A stretch of 64,000 nt of DNA from Staphylococcus simulans (GTDB lineage: Bacteria > Bacillota > Bacilli > Staphylococcales > Staphylococcaceae), in the NCBI RefSeq assembly GCF_002994445.1, contig NZ_MRZJ01000001.1:372001-436000 (forward strand), read 5' to 3'. How positions within the stretch are numbered: the stretch's first letter is position 1; every line of letters starts with the position of its first letter. The translations under genes were made by a program, and so were the position numbers. A model generated the notes under the pieces. It saw nothing but the letters and a program-made list of their open reading frames with translations. It searched no databases and was not told the DNA's origin. Below are positions 20,565-29,754 of this stretch, piece by piece.

Positions 20565-21491
20565 TTATGATTCTTGATTTTCAATATCCAAGTACAATAA
20601 CTTCACTTTTTCTTTTAACACTTTAATTTCTGCAGGTGTTTCAAATAATATTTCTCCATCTATATCTAATTTAGTATTAGGTTCTGTTTTCAGCGTTGCC
20701 TCATCTGCAGAAACTAATGTGATGTTTTCAGTAATATCATTCCAATTCATACTATCTTTAACTTGGAAGAAATCTTTAATCATACTCATATTATGGTTTT
20801 TGAATAAAAAGATATTCATTTTGCCATCACAAGGCGATAAGTCTTCTAACGGTATACGGCTTCCGCCTACAAAATTACCGTTTGCTATGAGTATCATTGA
20901 AGTTTCGCCCGTATACGTTTCACCATTAGCTTCTACTTTATATTGATATGTGTCCGGATCAGCAATCACTTTGATTGTTGTAAATACATAACTCAATTTA
21001 CCAAGAACTTTTTTCTTGTTAGAATCAACGTTCTCAGAGTTTTGAACCATCATACCAATACCAGCAAAGTTTAATGCAATGTGTCCATTAATATCTAGCA
21101 CATCAAATGATTTTACTTGTGCATCCAATAATTCCGCAGATGCCGGGGCTGGTTTAGGTGATAAATTTAATGTTTTAGCAAAATCATTAAATGTACCGCC
21201 AGGGATAATGCCGATAGGGATATCTAAATTATTTAAGACTACACCATTTACTAATTCATTTACAGTGCCGTCTCCGCCCAAAATGAAAAAGACATCGTAT
21301 GATCCATTATTTTCTTCGCGGATTTCATCGCAAAACCTTTTAATATCTCCTTCTTCTTTACTTAACTTAATTGTGAGTTCATCACACATCTGTGTAATAT
21401 TTTCTATTACTTGGCCGAGCTCTTTATATAAGTTGCCTTGGCCTGCAGCTTTATGATAAAAAAGAACACCTTTATGAAAGTGTTGTGTCAT
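20565..21491 (-). CDS. Diacylglycerol kinase-type lipid kinase (YegS/BmrU family)
   Basis: A 308-residue lipid kinase. The nucleotide-binding GGDGT motif is at 72-76 (FILGGDGTVNELVNG), preceded by an N-terminal FYHKAAGQGN. It is followed by GIIPGGTFNDFAKTL and the conserved SILIANG-type segment (SMILIANGNFVGGSRIPLED). It belongs to the DAGK_cat family and phosphorylates diacylglycerol or a related lipid alcohol at the membrane. It is not obviously DgkB itself. The start follows AAAGGAG. It reads in the same direction as telA but is separated from it by a terminator. Confidence 0.85.
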   Translation of the reverse strand: MTQHFHKGVLFYHKAAGQGNLYKELGQVIENITQMCDELTIKLSKEEGDIKRFCDEIREENNGSYDVFFILGGDGTVNELVNGVVLNNLDIPIGIIPGGTFNDFAKTLNLSPKPAPASAELLDAQVKSFDVLDINGHIALNFAGIGMMVQNSENVDSNKKKVLGKLSYVFTTIKVIADPDTYQYKVEANGETYTGETSMILIANGNFVGGSRIPLEDLSPCDGKMNIFLFKNHNMSMIKDFFQVKDSMNWNDITENITLVSADEATLKTEPNTKLDIDGEILFETPAEIKVLKEKVKLLYLDIENQES

Positions 21492-21587
21492 AATAATCTA
21501 CTCCTTTGACTGAATATCATGAATGGACTTCACTCTTTGATACCCTGAATCACAGCCTGATAAATATAAAATCTAAAAGCAGGTAAA

Positions 21588-21638
21588 AAAACGACTATCC
21601 TTTACTGCTTTGCAAAGCAGGGCAGATAATCGTTTTAT
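21588..21638 (-). terminator. Terminator after telA
   Basis: Reading the minus strand, AAAACGATTATC pairs with GATAGTCGTTTT (one mismatch) around an inner perfect palindrome CTGCTTTGCAAAGCAG, then a run of T. The structure ends the acylphosphatase-xpaC-telA unit. Confidence 0.82.
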
Positions 21639-21646
21639 CAAAAGTG

Positions 21647-22768
21647 TTATTGAACTTTATTATCTTTCATTGTTAATAATCTATCTTTCATGTCAGCTTC
21701 TAAGTGCTGCAGCTCTTGTTCAGCTTGTTGGCGTTTTTCACGACCTTCAGCTTGAATTTGCAATGTTTGTTCTACTGTTTCGATTATATTTTCATGCGTT
21801 GATTTCAACGTTTCAATATCAACAATACCGCGTTCATTTTCAACTGCAGTATCAATTGCATTTTGTTTTAATAGTTCAGAGTTCGCTGTCAGCAAATCAT
21901 TAGTAGTATCTGTTACTGCTCTTTGTGCTGACATCGCTTGTCGTTGACGCATTAAAGTTAAAGCAATTGCCATTTGGTTCTTCCATAATGGAATACTTGT
22001 CAAAATAGAACTTTGAATCTTTTCAGCTAAAGTTTGGTTCACATTTTGAATCATACGGATTTGCGGTGCAGTCTGCAAGGAAATTTGTCGTGACAGCTGC
22101 AAGTCATAGATACGTTTATCTAAACGATCCGCAAATTGTTCTAAATCCGCAACTTCTTGAATATCCATTTGGTTGCCAGATTCATATGCTTGATTGCGCT
22201 TTGCGGGCAATTCATTATCTAGGATTTCTTTTTTCTTTTCTTGAGCAGCCGCAATATATAAATTAAGTTCATCAAAGTAGTTTTTGTTTTGATCGTATAA
22301 TCCATTTAATAACTGGATATCTCTGTTCAAACTGTCTTTATGATTTTTCAATTCCACAGAAATGCGATCTACTTGCGAACCTACAGATTGCATTCTAGAG
22401 AAGATTTCATTTGCGGAAGCTTTGGCTCTTTTAAAAATTTTCTTTAAAAAAGAATCTTTTTCTTGTTTAAAATCATCCGGCTGTACTTCTTTTAATTTAG
22501 TCATTAATTGATTTAAAGTATCTCCGATAGGGCCGGTATCTTTTGATTTCACTTCACTCAGCATTTTATGCGAGAACGATGACATGCTGGATTGTGCATT
22601 AGAACCGAATTTCATTAAAGAATCATAGTTCATCGGTTCAATCTGGTTGGCAAGCTCGTGTATTTTCTTTTGTTGTTCTGGTGTGAAATCTTTATTTGCT
22701 TCCATTAAAGTAGTATCATTTGATACTTGCTCTTGTAACTCAGGCTGTTTAGGCATCTCATTAGCCAT
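21647..22768 (-). CDS. Toxic anion resistance protein TelA/YaaN family
   Basis: A 373-residue, mostly helical, glutamine-rich cytoplasmic protein without membrane segments. Family patterns are QIEPMNYDSLMKFGSNAQ near the N-terminus, DRISVELKNHKDSLNRDIQLL in the middle, and IRMIQNVNQTLAEKIQSSILTSIPLWKNQ. Some members give tellurite or nisin tolerance, but the biochemical role is unknown. Its start overlaps the xpaC stop by one base, and the same pair (xpaC-yaaN) occurs in Bacillus, supporting a shared function in envelope stress. Confidence 0.88.
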   Translation of the reverse strand: MANEMPKQPELQEQVSNDTTLMEANKDFTPEQQKKIHELANQIEPMNYDSLMKFGSNAQSSMSSFSHKMLSEVKSKDTGPIGDTLNQLMTKLKEVQPDDFKQEKDSFLKKIFKRAKASANEIFSRMQSVGSQVDRISVELKNHKDSLNRDIQLLNGLYDQNKNYFDELNLYIAAAQEKKKEILDNELPAKRNQAYESGNQMDIQEVADLEQFADRLDKRIYDLQLSRQISLQTAPQIRMIQNVNQTLAEKIQSSILTSIPLWKNQMAIALTLMRQRQAMSAQRAVTDTTNDLLTANSELLKQNAIDTAVENERGIVDIETLKSTHENIIETVEQTLQIQAEGREKRQQAEQELQHLEADMKDRLLTMKDNKVQ

Positions 22769-23406
22769 TAATCATGCTCCTTCCATTCGAGTTTGCGTTG
22801 TTGTTCTATCTTATTCATTTCCATTTCAACATCAAGTCGCGTGTAGTCTTCTTCATTAAGGCGCTTCAAATCCGCAACTAAAGTACGTTTTACTTCATCT
22901 AGTGTAATACACGTTTGTTCCAGCTTTTGTTTCTCTTCTTTAGATTTAGCAGGCATTTTAGCTAATCTTGTATAGCTCTCGATTAAATTTAAAGCATTAT
23001 CTAAATGAGAATAAAAAAAGCTATCTACAATGAAGAATTTTTGAGGCTGCTGTCTTACTGTGAAATATATCGTTCTTGCTAATCTATGAATTTCATTCAC
23101 TTGTTTAAAGTCTTTAATTGAACGTACATTAATAAAAGATTTTAACAGCTTTCTCACTTTAGTTTGTGCATTATTCAATTGGTGGCGCACAAACCTGAAA
23201 TCTCTGCGTGTTAATCCTATTTCTTGTAAATATTTTTTTGATGTTAAAAATTGAGTAGGGAAGTAGAGTGCAAAAAATGTTGCGACACCGATTCCCAAAT
23301 CATATACAAAAAGTATATCGAATGCATAGATACTTGTGAGCCAAGCGACAATTGCAGCTGGAACGCCTACGAGTGTTCCATAAATTCGAGAAATATAATA
23401 TCTCAA
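22768..23406 (-). CDS. xpaC: XpaC family membrane protein
   Basis: A 212-residue protein with two N-terminal hydrophobic segments (about 12-30 and 33-52) and a long helical, charged cytoplasmic part (QVNEIHRLARTIYFTVRQQP, FIVDSFFYSHLDNALNLIESY). It matches the family named for 5-bromo-4-chloroindolyl phosphate hydrolysis; the enzymatic activity of that family is doubtful. It is coupled to telA by a TAATG overlap and lies 15 bases downstream of the acylphosphatase gene. Confidence 0.83.
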   Translation of the reverse strand: MRYYISRIYGTLVGVPAAIVAWLTSIYAFDILFVYDLGIGVATFFALYFPTQFLTSKKYLQEIGLTRRDFRFVRHQLNNAQTKVRKLLKSFINVRSIKDFKQVNEIHRLARTIYFTVRQQPQKFFIVDSFFYSHLDNALNLIESYTRLAKMPAKSKEEKQKLEQTCITLDEVKRTLVADLKRLNEEDYTRLDVEMEMNKIEQQRKLEWKEHD

Positions 23407-23421
23407 TTTACATCTTCCTTT

Positions 23422-23691
23422 TTATATAGTTCTAAATCCTTTCAAAGATGAATCTGTATCTAGTTGTTCTATTTTATAATCCGAAACTTTGGAAGCAGGG
23501 GAAGCACCCTCAATTACAGCTTGGGTAAATTGTTCAAGGTTTTGTTCCTCACCTTGTGCATAGACCTCTACATACTGTTCAACATTTTGTACAGTCCCTG
23601 ATATTTGATATTTTTGAGCTAGGCGTTCTGTGAAATAACGAAATCCGACACCTTGAACTTGCCCAAAAACTTGAATTTTTCTACGTTGCAT
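23422..23691 (-). CDS. acyP: Acylphosphatase
   Basis: An 89-residue enzyme that hydrolyses acyl phosphates. The signature GQVQGVGFRYF carries the phosphate-binding loop and catalytic R18, and the conserved asparagine is in ISGTVQNVEQYVEV. I chose the ATG at 23691, which has GAGGTG upstream; the longer frame starting at 23727 adds 12 residues with no ribosome-binding site. It is first in the acyP-xpaC-telA unit. Confidence 0.93.
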   Translation of the reverse strand: MQRRKIQVFGQVQGVGFRYFTERLAQKYQISGTVQNVEQYVEVYAQGEEQNLEQFTQAVIEGASPASKVSDYKIEQLDTDSSLKGFRTI

Positions 23692-23848
23692 AAGATCACC
23701 TCTTTGTTTTATTATACGAATTTTCAACGTAAAATCCTAATATTTACTACATTTACAGCAATCTATAGAACGAAACACATTCCTTGAAATTCTCATGGAA
23801 ATAGTTGAAAATAAAAAGGAACAATTATTCAATAAAGGGGATTATAAC

Positions 23849-24157
23849 GTGTGGACAGTCAATATGATCAGAGCTGACTATGAGGGATGGTGGTTGTTCG
23901 ATGACTGGCGTGAAAAAATTTACGAACAATATCATTTTGAGAACTATGAGGATATGCTCGAAAAATATAAAGATTTAGTTTGTTTGTCTAAAATGAAATT
24001 TGATAATTTCACGAAAGGTAAATATAATATTTATGCATTTTATAATAATTGTGATATGAGATTTTGCGAAGATTGCGATGAAGATATGCAAATATTTTAT
24101 AGCTTTATCGTATTAAATAATAACGAAGTTTATTACGACCTTCCAATTATTGAGTAA
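23849..24157 (+). CDS. DUF1033 family protein
   Basis: A 102-residue acidic protein beginning MWTVNMIRADYEGWWLFDDW, which is the hallmark of DUF1033, a Firmicutes family of unknown function. It is rich in aromatic residues and has a cysteine pair in RFCEDCDED. I set the start at the GTG at 23849 because AAAGGGG lies at 23834-23840 with 8-base spacing; the ATG at 23795 would add 18 residues and has no ribosome-binding site. It stands alone between acyP and cspA. Confidence 0.82.
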   Translation: MWTVNMIRADYEGWWLFDDWREKIYEQYHFENYEDMLEKYKDLVCLSKMKFDNFTKGKYNIYAFYNNCDMRFCEDCDEDMQIFYSFIVLNNNEVYYDLPIIE

Positions 24158-24517
24158 TTAATTTTTACTATTTGTATTGCAATGATAGGGCGAATGCACT
24201 ATAATTGGTTTTAAGCAATAGTTTTATTCCATATTGCAAAGAATATTTAGCTCAAACATATATATAGAAACATACTGATAGCATTACTTTTGCAAGATCT
24301 GTAAGGGTGGTATCGTACAATTTATAATTTGTTGAGTCAATAAAACAGTTATTTATCCACCTGCAGCTTATACATAAGACTGTTGAGAAGTGATTAGAAT
24401 TATTGAGATAGCTCCGAATTACTTTTGTGGTTTTACAGTACTCTAATTATTTGTAAGTATTTTTTGTAATATGCGAATAATGCATATTGAATTTTAGTCT
24501 TGGAGGTTTCACAAATT
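24158..24517 (+). promoter_or_regulatory. cspA promoter and long untranslated leader
   Basis: No gene here. TTGCAA (24177-24182), a 17-base spacer and TATAAT (24200-24205) form a good sigma-A promoter that predicts a start near 24212. That leaves about 305 untranslated bases before cspA. Long structured leaders are typical of cold-shock mRNAs. A nearer promoter cannot be excluded, since the region is AT-rich. GGAGGT at 24502-24507 is the cspA ribosome-binding site. Confidence 0.6.
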
Positions 24518-24718
24518 ATGAAACAAGGTACAGTTAAATGGTTCAACGCTGAAAAAGGATTCGGTTTTATCGAAGTTGAAGGAGAAAACGACGTATTCGT
24601 ACACTTCTCAGCTATTAACCAAGAAGGTTACAAATCATTAGAAGAAGGTCAATCAGTTGAATTTGAAGTAGTTGAAGGCGACCGCGGTCCTCAAGCTGCA
24701 AACGTTGTTAAACTATAA
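24518..24718 (+). CDS. cspA: Cold shock protein, CspA type
   Basis: A 66-residue single OB-fold RNA chaperone. It carries RNP1 (KGFGFI), RNP2 (VFVHF) and the first-strand KQGTVKWFN. It binds single-stranded RNA and melts structure; the S. aureus homologue is very abundant and autoregulated through its leader. I chose the ATG at 24518, six codons inside a longer TTG frame, because GGAGGT precedes it. A terminator follows. Confidence 0.96.
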   Translation: MKQGTVKWFNAEKGFGFIEVEGENDVFVHFSAINQEGYKSLEEGQSVEFEVVEGDRGPQAANVVKL

Positions 24719-24745
24719 TAAATAGATTACATTTATTGACTATTT

Positions 24746-24776
24746 AAAACACTTTACTTCTGTAAAGTGTTTTTTT
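24746..24776 (+). terminator. Terminator of cspA
   Basis: AAAACACTTTAC (24746-24757) pairs with GTAAAGTGTTTT across TTCT, then T residues. Confidence 0.93.
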
Positions 24777-24927
24777 CTTGTTTTATCCACGCTAAACTCT
24801 AAAACTCCTAATGTAAATTTATTTTAAAATTTTAGTAAATTAAAATTTCTACATACATTTCTGTGCTATATTCTACTTACTAAATATAGACTGCATATAC
24901 ATCATACAGCACAGAAGGAGCACATCT

Positions 24928-27327
24928 ATGAATAAGAACACACACAATCACTATTACTCAATCCGCAAATTCACTATGGGAACAGCCTCAATTTTAATCG
25001 GAACAGGTGTTTATTTAGGTATCAGTCATCAAGCAGAAGCAGCTGAAGGAGATACACCTGCGCCAACTATCTCAAATTCACAAACACAAACCGCACTAAA
25101 TGCACCTCAAACTGCTGGTGCAAAAACTCCATCAACACAAACTAATCCTGCAACAACTTCACAGCCTAACTTTAAAATCGGGGATTATGCATGGGTAGAT
25201 ACAGATGGTGATGGTATTCAAGGCGATACTGAAAAGCCTCTAGCCAATCTCAAAATAGATTTAACACAAAATGGCCAAACTATCGCTTCAACAACTACTG
25301 ATGCGAACGGTAAATATCTTTTTTCAAATGTCGCAAATGGTACTTATGAATTAAATTATGAAACACCAGACGGCTACACTCCAACACAAGTACAAGCAGG
25401 CGAAGATGACACAAAAGATTCCAATGGCGGACCAGCAGAAGTCACAATTAATAATTCAGATGATCTTTCCATTGATTTCGGTTATTTAAAAGACGAACCT
25501 GTACCCGTAGCAAAATATAACATGGGTGATTTCGTTTGGAATGATTTAAACCAAAATGGTATTCAAGATAAAGATGAACCTGGTTTAAAAGACGTACAAG
25601 TGACGCTTACAAATCCGGATAACACGAATTTAACAACCACAACTAATGAAAAAGGCAACTACACATTTACTGATTTGCCGAACGGCAACTATAAAATTGC
25701 CTTTGCGACACCTGTAGGTTTTGTACCTACCAAAACAGGCCAAGGCGATATTGATGTAGATTCAAATGGTGTTAACGCCGATGTGCTGATTCAAGACGCG
25801 AATAACGCCTTTGTGGACAGTGGTTTCTATCAATTACCGACATCATTTAAAATCGGACATTTAGCGTGGGTAGATGCTGATCAAGATGGCATTCAAGGAG
25901 ATACTGAACTTGGTCTCGCTCGTGTTAAAGTCGATTTGACTAAAGATGGTAAAGTAGTCGCAACTACTGTGACAGATAGTAATGGACACTATCAGTTTGA
26001 TAATGTTAATAATGGCACTTACCAAGTTGAATTCGATGTACCTGAAGGTTATACACCGACACAAGTTCAAGCAGGCGAAGATGAAACAAAGGATTCTAAC
26101 GGTACACCTGTGGAAGTCACAATCGATAATGCAGACAATTTATCTATTGATATGGGGTATTTAAAAGATGCACCGACACCTGTCGCTGTCTATGAATTAG
26201 GAGATTATGTATGGAATGATTTAAACGAAAACGGTATCCAAGATAAAGATGAACCTGGCTTAAAAGACGTACAAGTGACGCTTACAAATCCAGACAACTC
26301 TATTTTGACTACAGTGACAGATGCAAAAGGTAATTATAAATTTTCTCAAATACCTAACGGAAAATATAAAATTGCCTTTACGACACCTGCAGGTTTTGTG
26401 CCTACTAAAACAGGTCAAGGCGAAGCAGATAATGACTCTAACGGCAATGTCACTGAAATTGAAATTGCGGATGCAAATAACGATTTTGTAGATAGCGGCT
26501 TCTATAAACCAGTGGTGAAAACACCTGAAGTTCAACCAGTAACACCAGAATCACCTAATAAAACAAATCAACCTGTATCAGAAGAAGATCAAACTGATTA
26601 TTCTTCACAGTTATTAGAATTTACACCAACTGAAACAACACAAAATACTCAACCAACTACAGATACAAAAGTACCTGTAATAAGTACACCTGAAACTGAA
26701 GTTGAAGATAATACCGATTATTCTACTGAATTACTGAACCAAAATAATCAAGTGATTGAAATTGAAGATAACACAGATTATTCTTCACAATTATTAGAAT
26801 ATACGCCAGCACCAACTACTTCAGTAACAACGCCAGTTACAGTAAACAAAGCTTCTTGTGAAGTTGCAGATTCAAAAACAAAAGATTATATAGAAAATGC
26901 TTCATCCGTTTTAGAATCAAATCATGTCTCAACGCCTGCGTCAAAAGCAGTACAATCAGGCAATAATACCGAAACTGAAAAACAAAAAGAACCAATAAAA
27001 CAAAAACAAGCGCAGACTAACATTGATAAAAAGGATAATGTTTCTAATAAAGTTGAAAAAACAGTGAATCCAAAAGCTGAAGTTGACTCATCTCTTATAG
27101 GTAAGAAAGCTGATGTATCCGTCAATACTAAACAAACAACTGCAGCTAAAAGCGAGTCTTCTAACAATAAAGTCCAAACAAATCACGTTTCTAAAAAGAA
27201 ACAAGAGAAAAAAGAATTACCAAAAACAGGGGAGTCAGCACTGACATCTAGTATCGTATTATTCGGTTTATCTCTAGCGGCAGTCGGCAGCGCTCTATTA
27301 TTGAAACGTCGTAATTCTAAAAATTAA
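24928..27327 (+). CDS. LPXTG surface protein with SdrD-type B modules and no ligand-binding A region
   Basis: A 799-residue cell-wall-anchored protein. It has a YSIRK-type signal peptide (YYSIRKFTMGTASILIG, cleavage near residue 38) and a Thr/Gln/Pro-rich spacer (about 40-80). Four SdrD B-like domains follow (about 82-193, 197-304, 307-418, 423-528), each with Ca-binding-type DxDxDG or DLNxNG loops such as DTDGDGIQGD and DLNQNGIQDKDEPG. Next comes a disordered Thr/Pro/Lys stretch with three D-x-TDYS-x-x-LL motifs (551-567, 591-603, 611-627). The sortase signal LPKTG is at 764-768, followed by a hydrophobic helix and RRNSKN. The N1-N2-N3 adhesin region and the SD repeats of Sdr proteins are both missing. 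C644 is an unusual cysteine in the exposed region. Ligand unknown. Confidence 0.9.
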   Translation: MNKNTHNHYYSIRKFTMGTASILIGTGVYLGISHQAEAAEGDTPAPTISNSQTQTALNAPQTAGAKTPSTQTNPATTSQPNFKIGDYAWVDTDGDGIQGDTEKPLANLKIDLTQNGQTIASTTTDANGKYLFSNVANGTYELNYETPDGYTPTQVQAGEDDTKDSNGGPAEVTINNSDDLSIDFGYLKDEPVPVAKYNMGDFVWNDLNQNGIQDKDEPGLKDVQVTLTNPDNTNLTTTTNEKGNYTFTDLPNGNYKIAFATPVGFVPTKTGQGDIDVDSNGVNADVLIQDANNAFVDSGFYQLPTSFKIGHLAWVDADQDGIQGDTELGLARVKVDLTKDGKVVATTVTDSNGHYQFDNVNNGTYQVEFDVPEGYTPTQVQAGEDETKDSNGTPVEVTIDNADNLSIDMGYLKDAPTPVAVYELGDYVWNDLNENGIQDKDEPGLKDVQVTLTNPDNSILTTVTDAKGNYKFSQIPNGKYKIAFTTPAGFVPTKTGQGEADNDSNGNVTEIEIADANNDFVDSGFYKPVVKTPEVQPVTPESPNKTNQPVSEEDQTDYSSQLLEFTPTETTQNTQPTTDTKVPVISTPETEVEDNTDYSTELLNQNNQVIEIEDNTDYSSQLLEYTPAPTTSVTTPVTVNKASCEVADSKTKDYIENASSVLESNHVSTPASKAVQSGNNTETEKQKEPIKQKQAQTNIDKKDNVSNKVEKTVNPKAEVDSSLIGKKADVSVNTKQTTAAKSESSNNKVQTNHVSKKKQEKKELPKTGESALTSSIVLFGLSLAAVGSALLLKRRNSKN
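25171..26514 (+). repeat. Tandem two-module duplication encoding the B domains
   Basis: The protein segments at residues 82-304 and 306-528 are copies of one about 225-residue unit made of two unlike B modules (type 1 begins FKIG, type 2 begins Y.MGD or YELGD). The order is 1-2-1-2. Near-identical runs such as YTPTQVQAGED and KDEPGLKDVQVTLTNPDN mark the two copies, so this is a recent tandem duplication of about 670 bp. Confidence 0.85.
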
Positions 27328-27344
27328 ATAGGGAATGTAGTATC

Positions 27345-27380
27345 AAAAAAACGAACTGACAATGATCAGTTCGTTTTTGC
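27345..27380. terminator. Bidirectional terminator between the surface-protein gene and lysA
   Basis: AAACGAACTGA (27349-27359) pairs with TCAGTTCGTTT (27366-27376), flanked by A and T tracts, so it can serve both convergent units. Confidence 0.92.
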
Positions 27381-27407
27381 TTTATACATATTTATTGATT
27401 ATAAGGT

Positions 27408-28676
27408 TTATTTAACTTTTGTGTCATTGATGATTAATTGACGCAACGATTGACGTTTGATAACTTCTCTTGCTTTACCATCTTTAATAAAGAATACCGA
27501 AGGTTTCTGCATTTGGTTATAATTAGATGACATTGAGTAGTGATAAGCACCTGTAGATAAAATCGCTAAGTAATCTCCGCGATGTACTGATTCAGGAAGT
27601 TTGATATCACGTGCAATGATATCACCAGATTCACATAATTTACCTGAGATTGTTACAGTATCGTCCGCTTCTTCTTCGCGGTTCACAAGTAAAGCTTCGT
27701 ATTTAGCACCATATAGAGCTGTACGAATATGATCACTCATACCGCCGTCAATCGATACATATTTATTAACACCAGGGATTTCTTTAATTGTTCCGACTTC
27801 ATAAAGTGTTACACCCGCTTCTCCCACAATTGAGCGTCCGGGCTCAATACCGATAGTAGGCAATGGATAATCTGCTTCTTTCGCAATATCTTTCAGCGCA
27901 TCTGTAATTGATTTGATGCCTGATTCGATAGGGAAGCTGACATCTCCTTCAACATAGCGGATGCCGAAGCCGCCGCCGATATTTAATAGGTCTACTTCTA
28001 AATTCAAACCTTTTAGCCAGTTAATTACAATTTTAGCCGTTTCAATCATTGCTTCTGTACCTTCAATTTGAGATCCGATATGGAAGTGGATACCTTTAAG
28101 ATTCAATTTTGAACTTGCTTGAATCTTTTCAATCGCTTGATCCGCAAGACCGTATCTGATTGATAAACCAAATTTACTGTCTTCTTGACCTGTTTGAATA
28201 AATTCATGTGTATGTGCCTCAACACCTGGGTTAACACGTAAAACAACATCTACAGAATCTGATGCGTATTTTTGAATTAATTCGATTTCGTCTAAAGAAT
28301 CAATCACGAAATAACCGATTTTGCTCTCTAACGCATATTGAATTTCATGTTTTGTTTTATTGTTCCCATGGAAGTGGATGTTTGCTGGGTCATAGCCCGC
28401 TTCTAAAGCCGTATATAGTTCGCCTTCAGATACGACATCTAAGCTTAAACCTTCTTCTTGAACAAGTTTTACCATTTGCAGGCAAGTGAATGCTTTTGAA
28501 GCATAAGAGATATTATAATCAATTCCGCTTTCTTCAAATGCATTTTTATATCTGCGCATTTGATTGCGGATTTGGTCTTCATCATAAACAATAGTAGGTG
28601 TCCCAAAGCTTTGTGCAATCATTTCTAAGCTTGTACCGCCCATCGTTAATTTACCGTTTTTATATTCTACAACCAT
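27408..28676 (-). CDS. lysA: Diaminopimelate decarboxylase
   Basis: Converts meso-diaminopimelate to L-lysine, the last step of the pathway. The 422-residue PLP enzyme has the PLP lysine in ISYASKAFTC, then HFHGNNKT, the glycine-rich LNIGGGFGIRY, EPGRSIVGEAG and the C-terminal CESGDIIARD. It is the last gene of the lysine operon. GGAGAT before the ATG lies inside the end of the upstream alr gene. Confidence 0.96.
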   Translation of the reverse strand: MVVEYKNGKLTMGGTSLEMIAQSFGTPTIVYDEDQIRNQMRRYKNAFEESGIDYNISYASKAFTCLQMVKLVQEEGLSLDVVSEGELYTALEAGYDPANIHFHGNNKTKHEIQYALESKIGYFVIDSLDEIELIQKYASDSVDVVLRVNPGVEAHTHEFIQTGQEDSKFGLSIRYGLADQAIEKIQASSKLNLKGIHFHIGSQIEGTEAMIETAKIVINWLKGLNLEVDLLNIGGGFGIRYVEGDVSFPIESGIKSITDALKDIAKEADYPLPTIGIEPGRSIVGEAGVTLYEVGTIKEIPGVNKYVSIDGGMSDHIRTALYGAKYEALLVNREEEADDTVTISGKLCESGDIIARDIKLPESVHRGDYLAILSTGAYHYSMSSNYNQMQKPSVFFIKDGKAREVIKRQSLRQLIINDTKVK

Positions 28677-28677
28677 C

Positions 28678-29754
28678 TTATCTGATCTCCTTTATCAAAG
28701 AATCATGGTTCAGCGCACTCAGCTGTTCAGAGTTCGCGCCTACACCTTTAAACGTATATTCATCGATACGCATATCTTCATTATATAGTATCACTTCATC
28801 TTGTGCAGTAACGTTGTCGTCAACCGCAACAAACATATGACTCATCATTAATGCTTTAATAGGGTAGCGTTTATTATTGATAATTGCTTCATGTTTGGCT
28901 CTTGTTCTCAGTACACCATCACCGTAACCCATATCCACAACTGCAAGTTTAGTATGGTCTTGTTCAACTTCATAAGCAAAACTATAGCCGCAATATTCGC
29001 CTTTATTGACATCTCTAACTTGAATCACATTGCCCTTAACTGTTAATGCTTGTGTGATATCTGATTCAGATAAACTGCTGTAAGGTCTTGAACCATAGAG
29101 TGCAATACCGACACGCGCATGGGTATGATGTTCCAATAAAGTTTGGCCTTCACGATAATAAGCTGCACTGTTTTGTGCATGGATTAAATCAAAGTGATAA
29201 CCTTCAGATAACAATGCATCTACTATATTGACCCATGCTTCTTTTTCTATATCGTATTCCGGTACATCGAATTCATCCGCATAACCGAAGTGTGTCCATA
29301 GGCCGCTGATAATCATTTTGTCATTGCTGGTATTTGCCGCATGATCATTCAATACTTCTTTTATTTCATCTAATGTTTTAAGACCTGATCGATGCAATAG
29401 ATTTTCAAATTCCAGATGCACATGAATCCCAGCTAAATCGCGCTTATGTTCATAATAATATGCCAAAGAGGGAAGTGTCATATGGATTTTGTTGTCGCGT
29501 ACTGTATCAAAATCATAGACTGCATTCATTAAGAATATTGTCGCTTCAGGTGCTATTTTTCTAATACGTACAGCTTCCGCAAGGGAAGTGGTACTGAAAG
29601 TGTTGATTCCGACTTCTAAAAAAGCTTCCACTGAAAATTCCAAACCATAGTTATACGCATTGTTTTTCACTACAGCCATTAAATTGTGGTTGTTTTTGAC
29701 ACGTTTTGCGTTGTCTATAAATTTTTGACGATTGACTGACCAAATCGCTGTCAT
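28678..29754 (-). CDS. Alanine racemase family protein in the lysine operon
   Basis: A 358-residue fold-type III PLP enzyme. The PLP lysine is K30 in [10 protein letters not shown], and [11 protein letters not shown] and ARVGIALYG follow, all alanine-racemase-like. The main staphylococcal Alr lies elsewhere next to acpS; this is the second copy, found in the lysine operon of S. aureus (often called alr2). The motif around the lysine is NNAYNYG rather than the usual ANAYGHG, so its substrate may not be alanine. It overlaps the upstream dapL gene by four bases. Confidence 0.88.
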   Translation of the reverse strand: MTAIWSVNRQKFIDNAKRVKNNHNLMAVVKNNAYNYGLEFSVEAFLEVGINTFSTTSLAEAVRIRKIAPEATIFLMNAVYDFDTVRDNKIHMTLPSLAYYYEHKRDLAGIHVHLEFENLLHRSGLKTLDEIKEVLNDHAANTSNDKMIISGLWTHFGYADEFDVPEYDIEKEAWVNIVDALLSEGYHFDLIHAQNSAAYYREGQTLLEHHTHARVGIALYGSRPYSSLSESDITQALTVKGNVIQVRDVNKGEYCGYSFAYEVEQDHTKLAVVDMGYGDGVLRTRAKHEAIINNKRYPIKALMMSHMFVAVDDNVTAQDEVILYNEDMRIDEYTFKGVGANSEQLSALNHDSLIKEIR

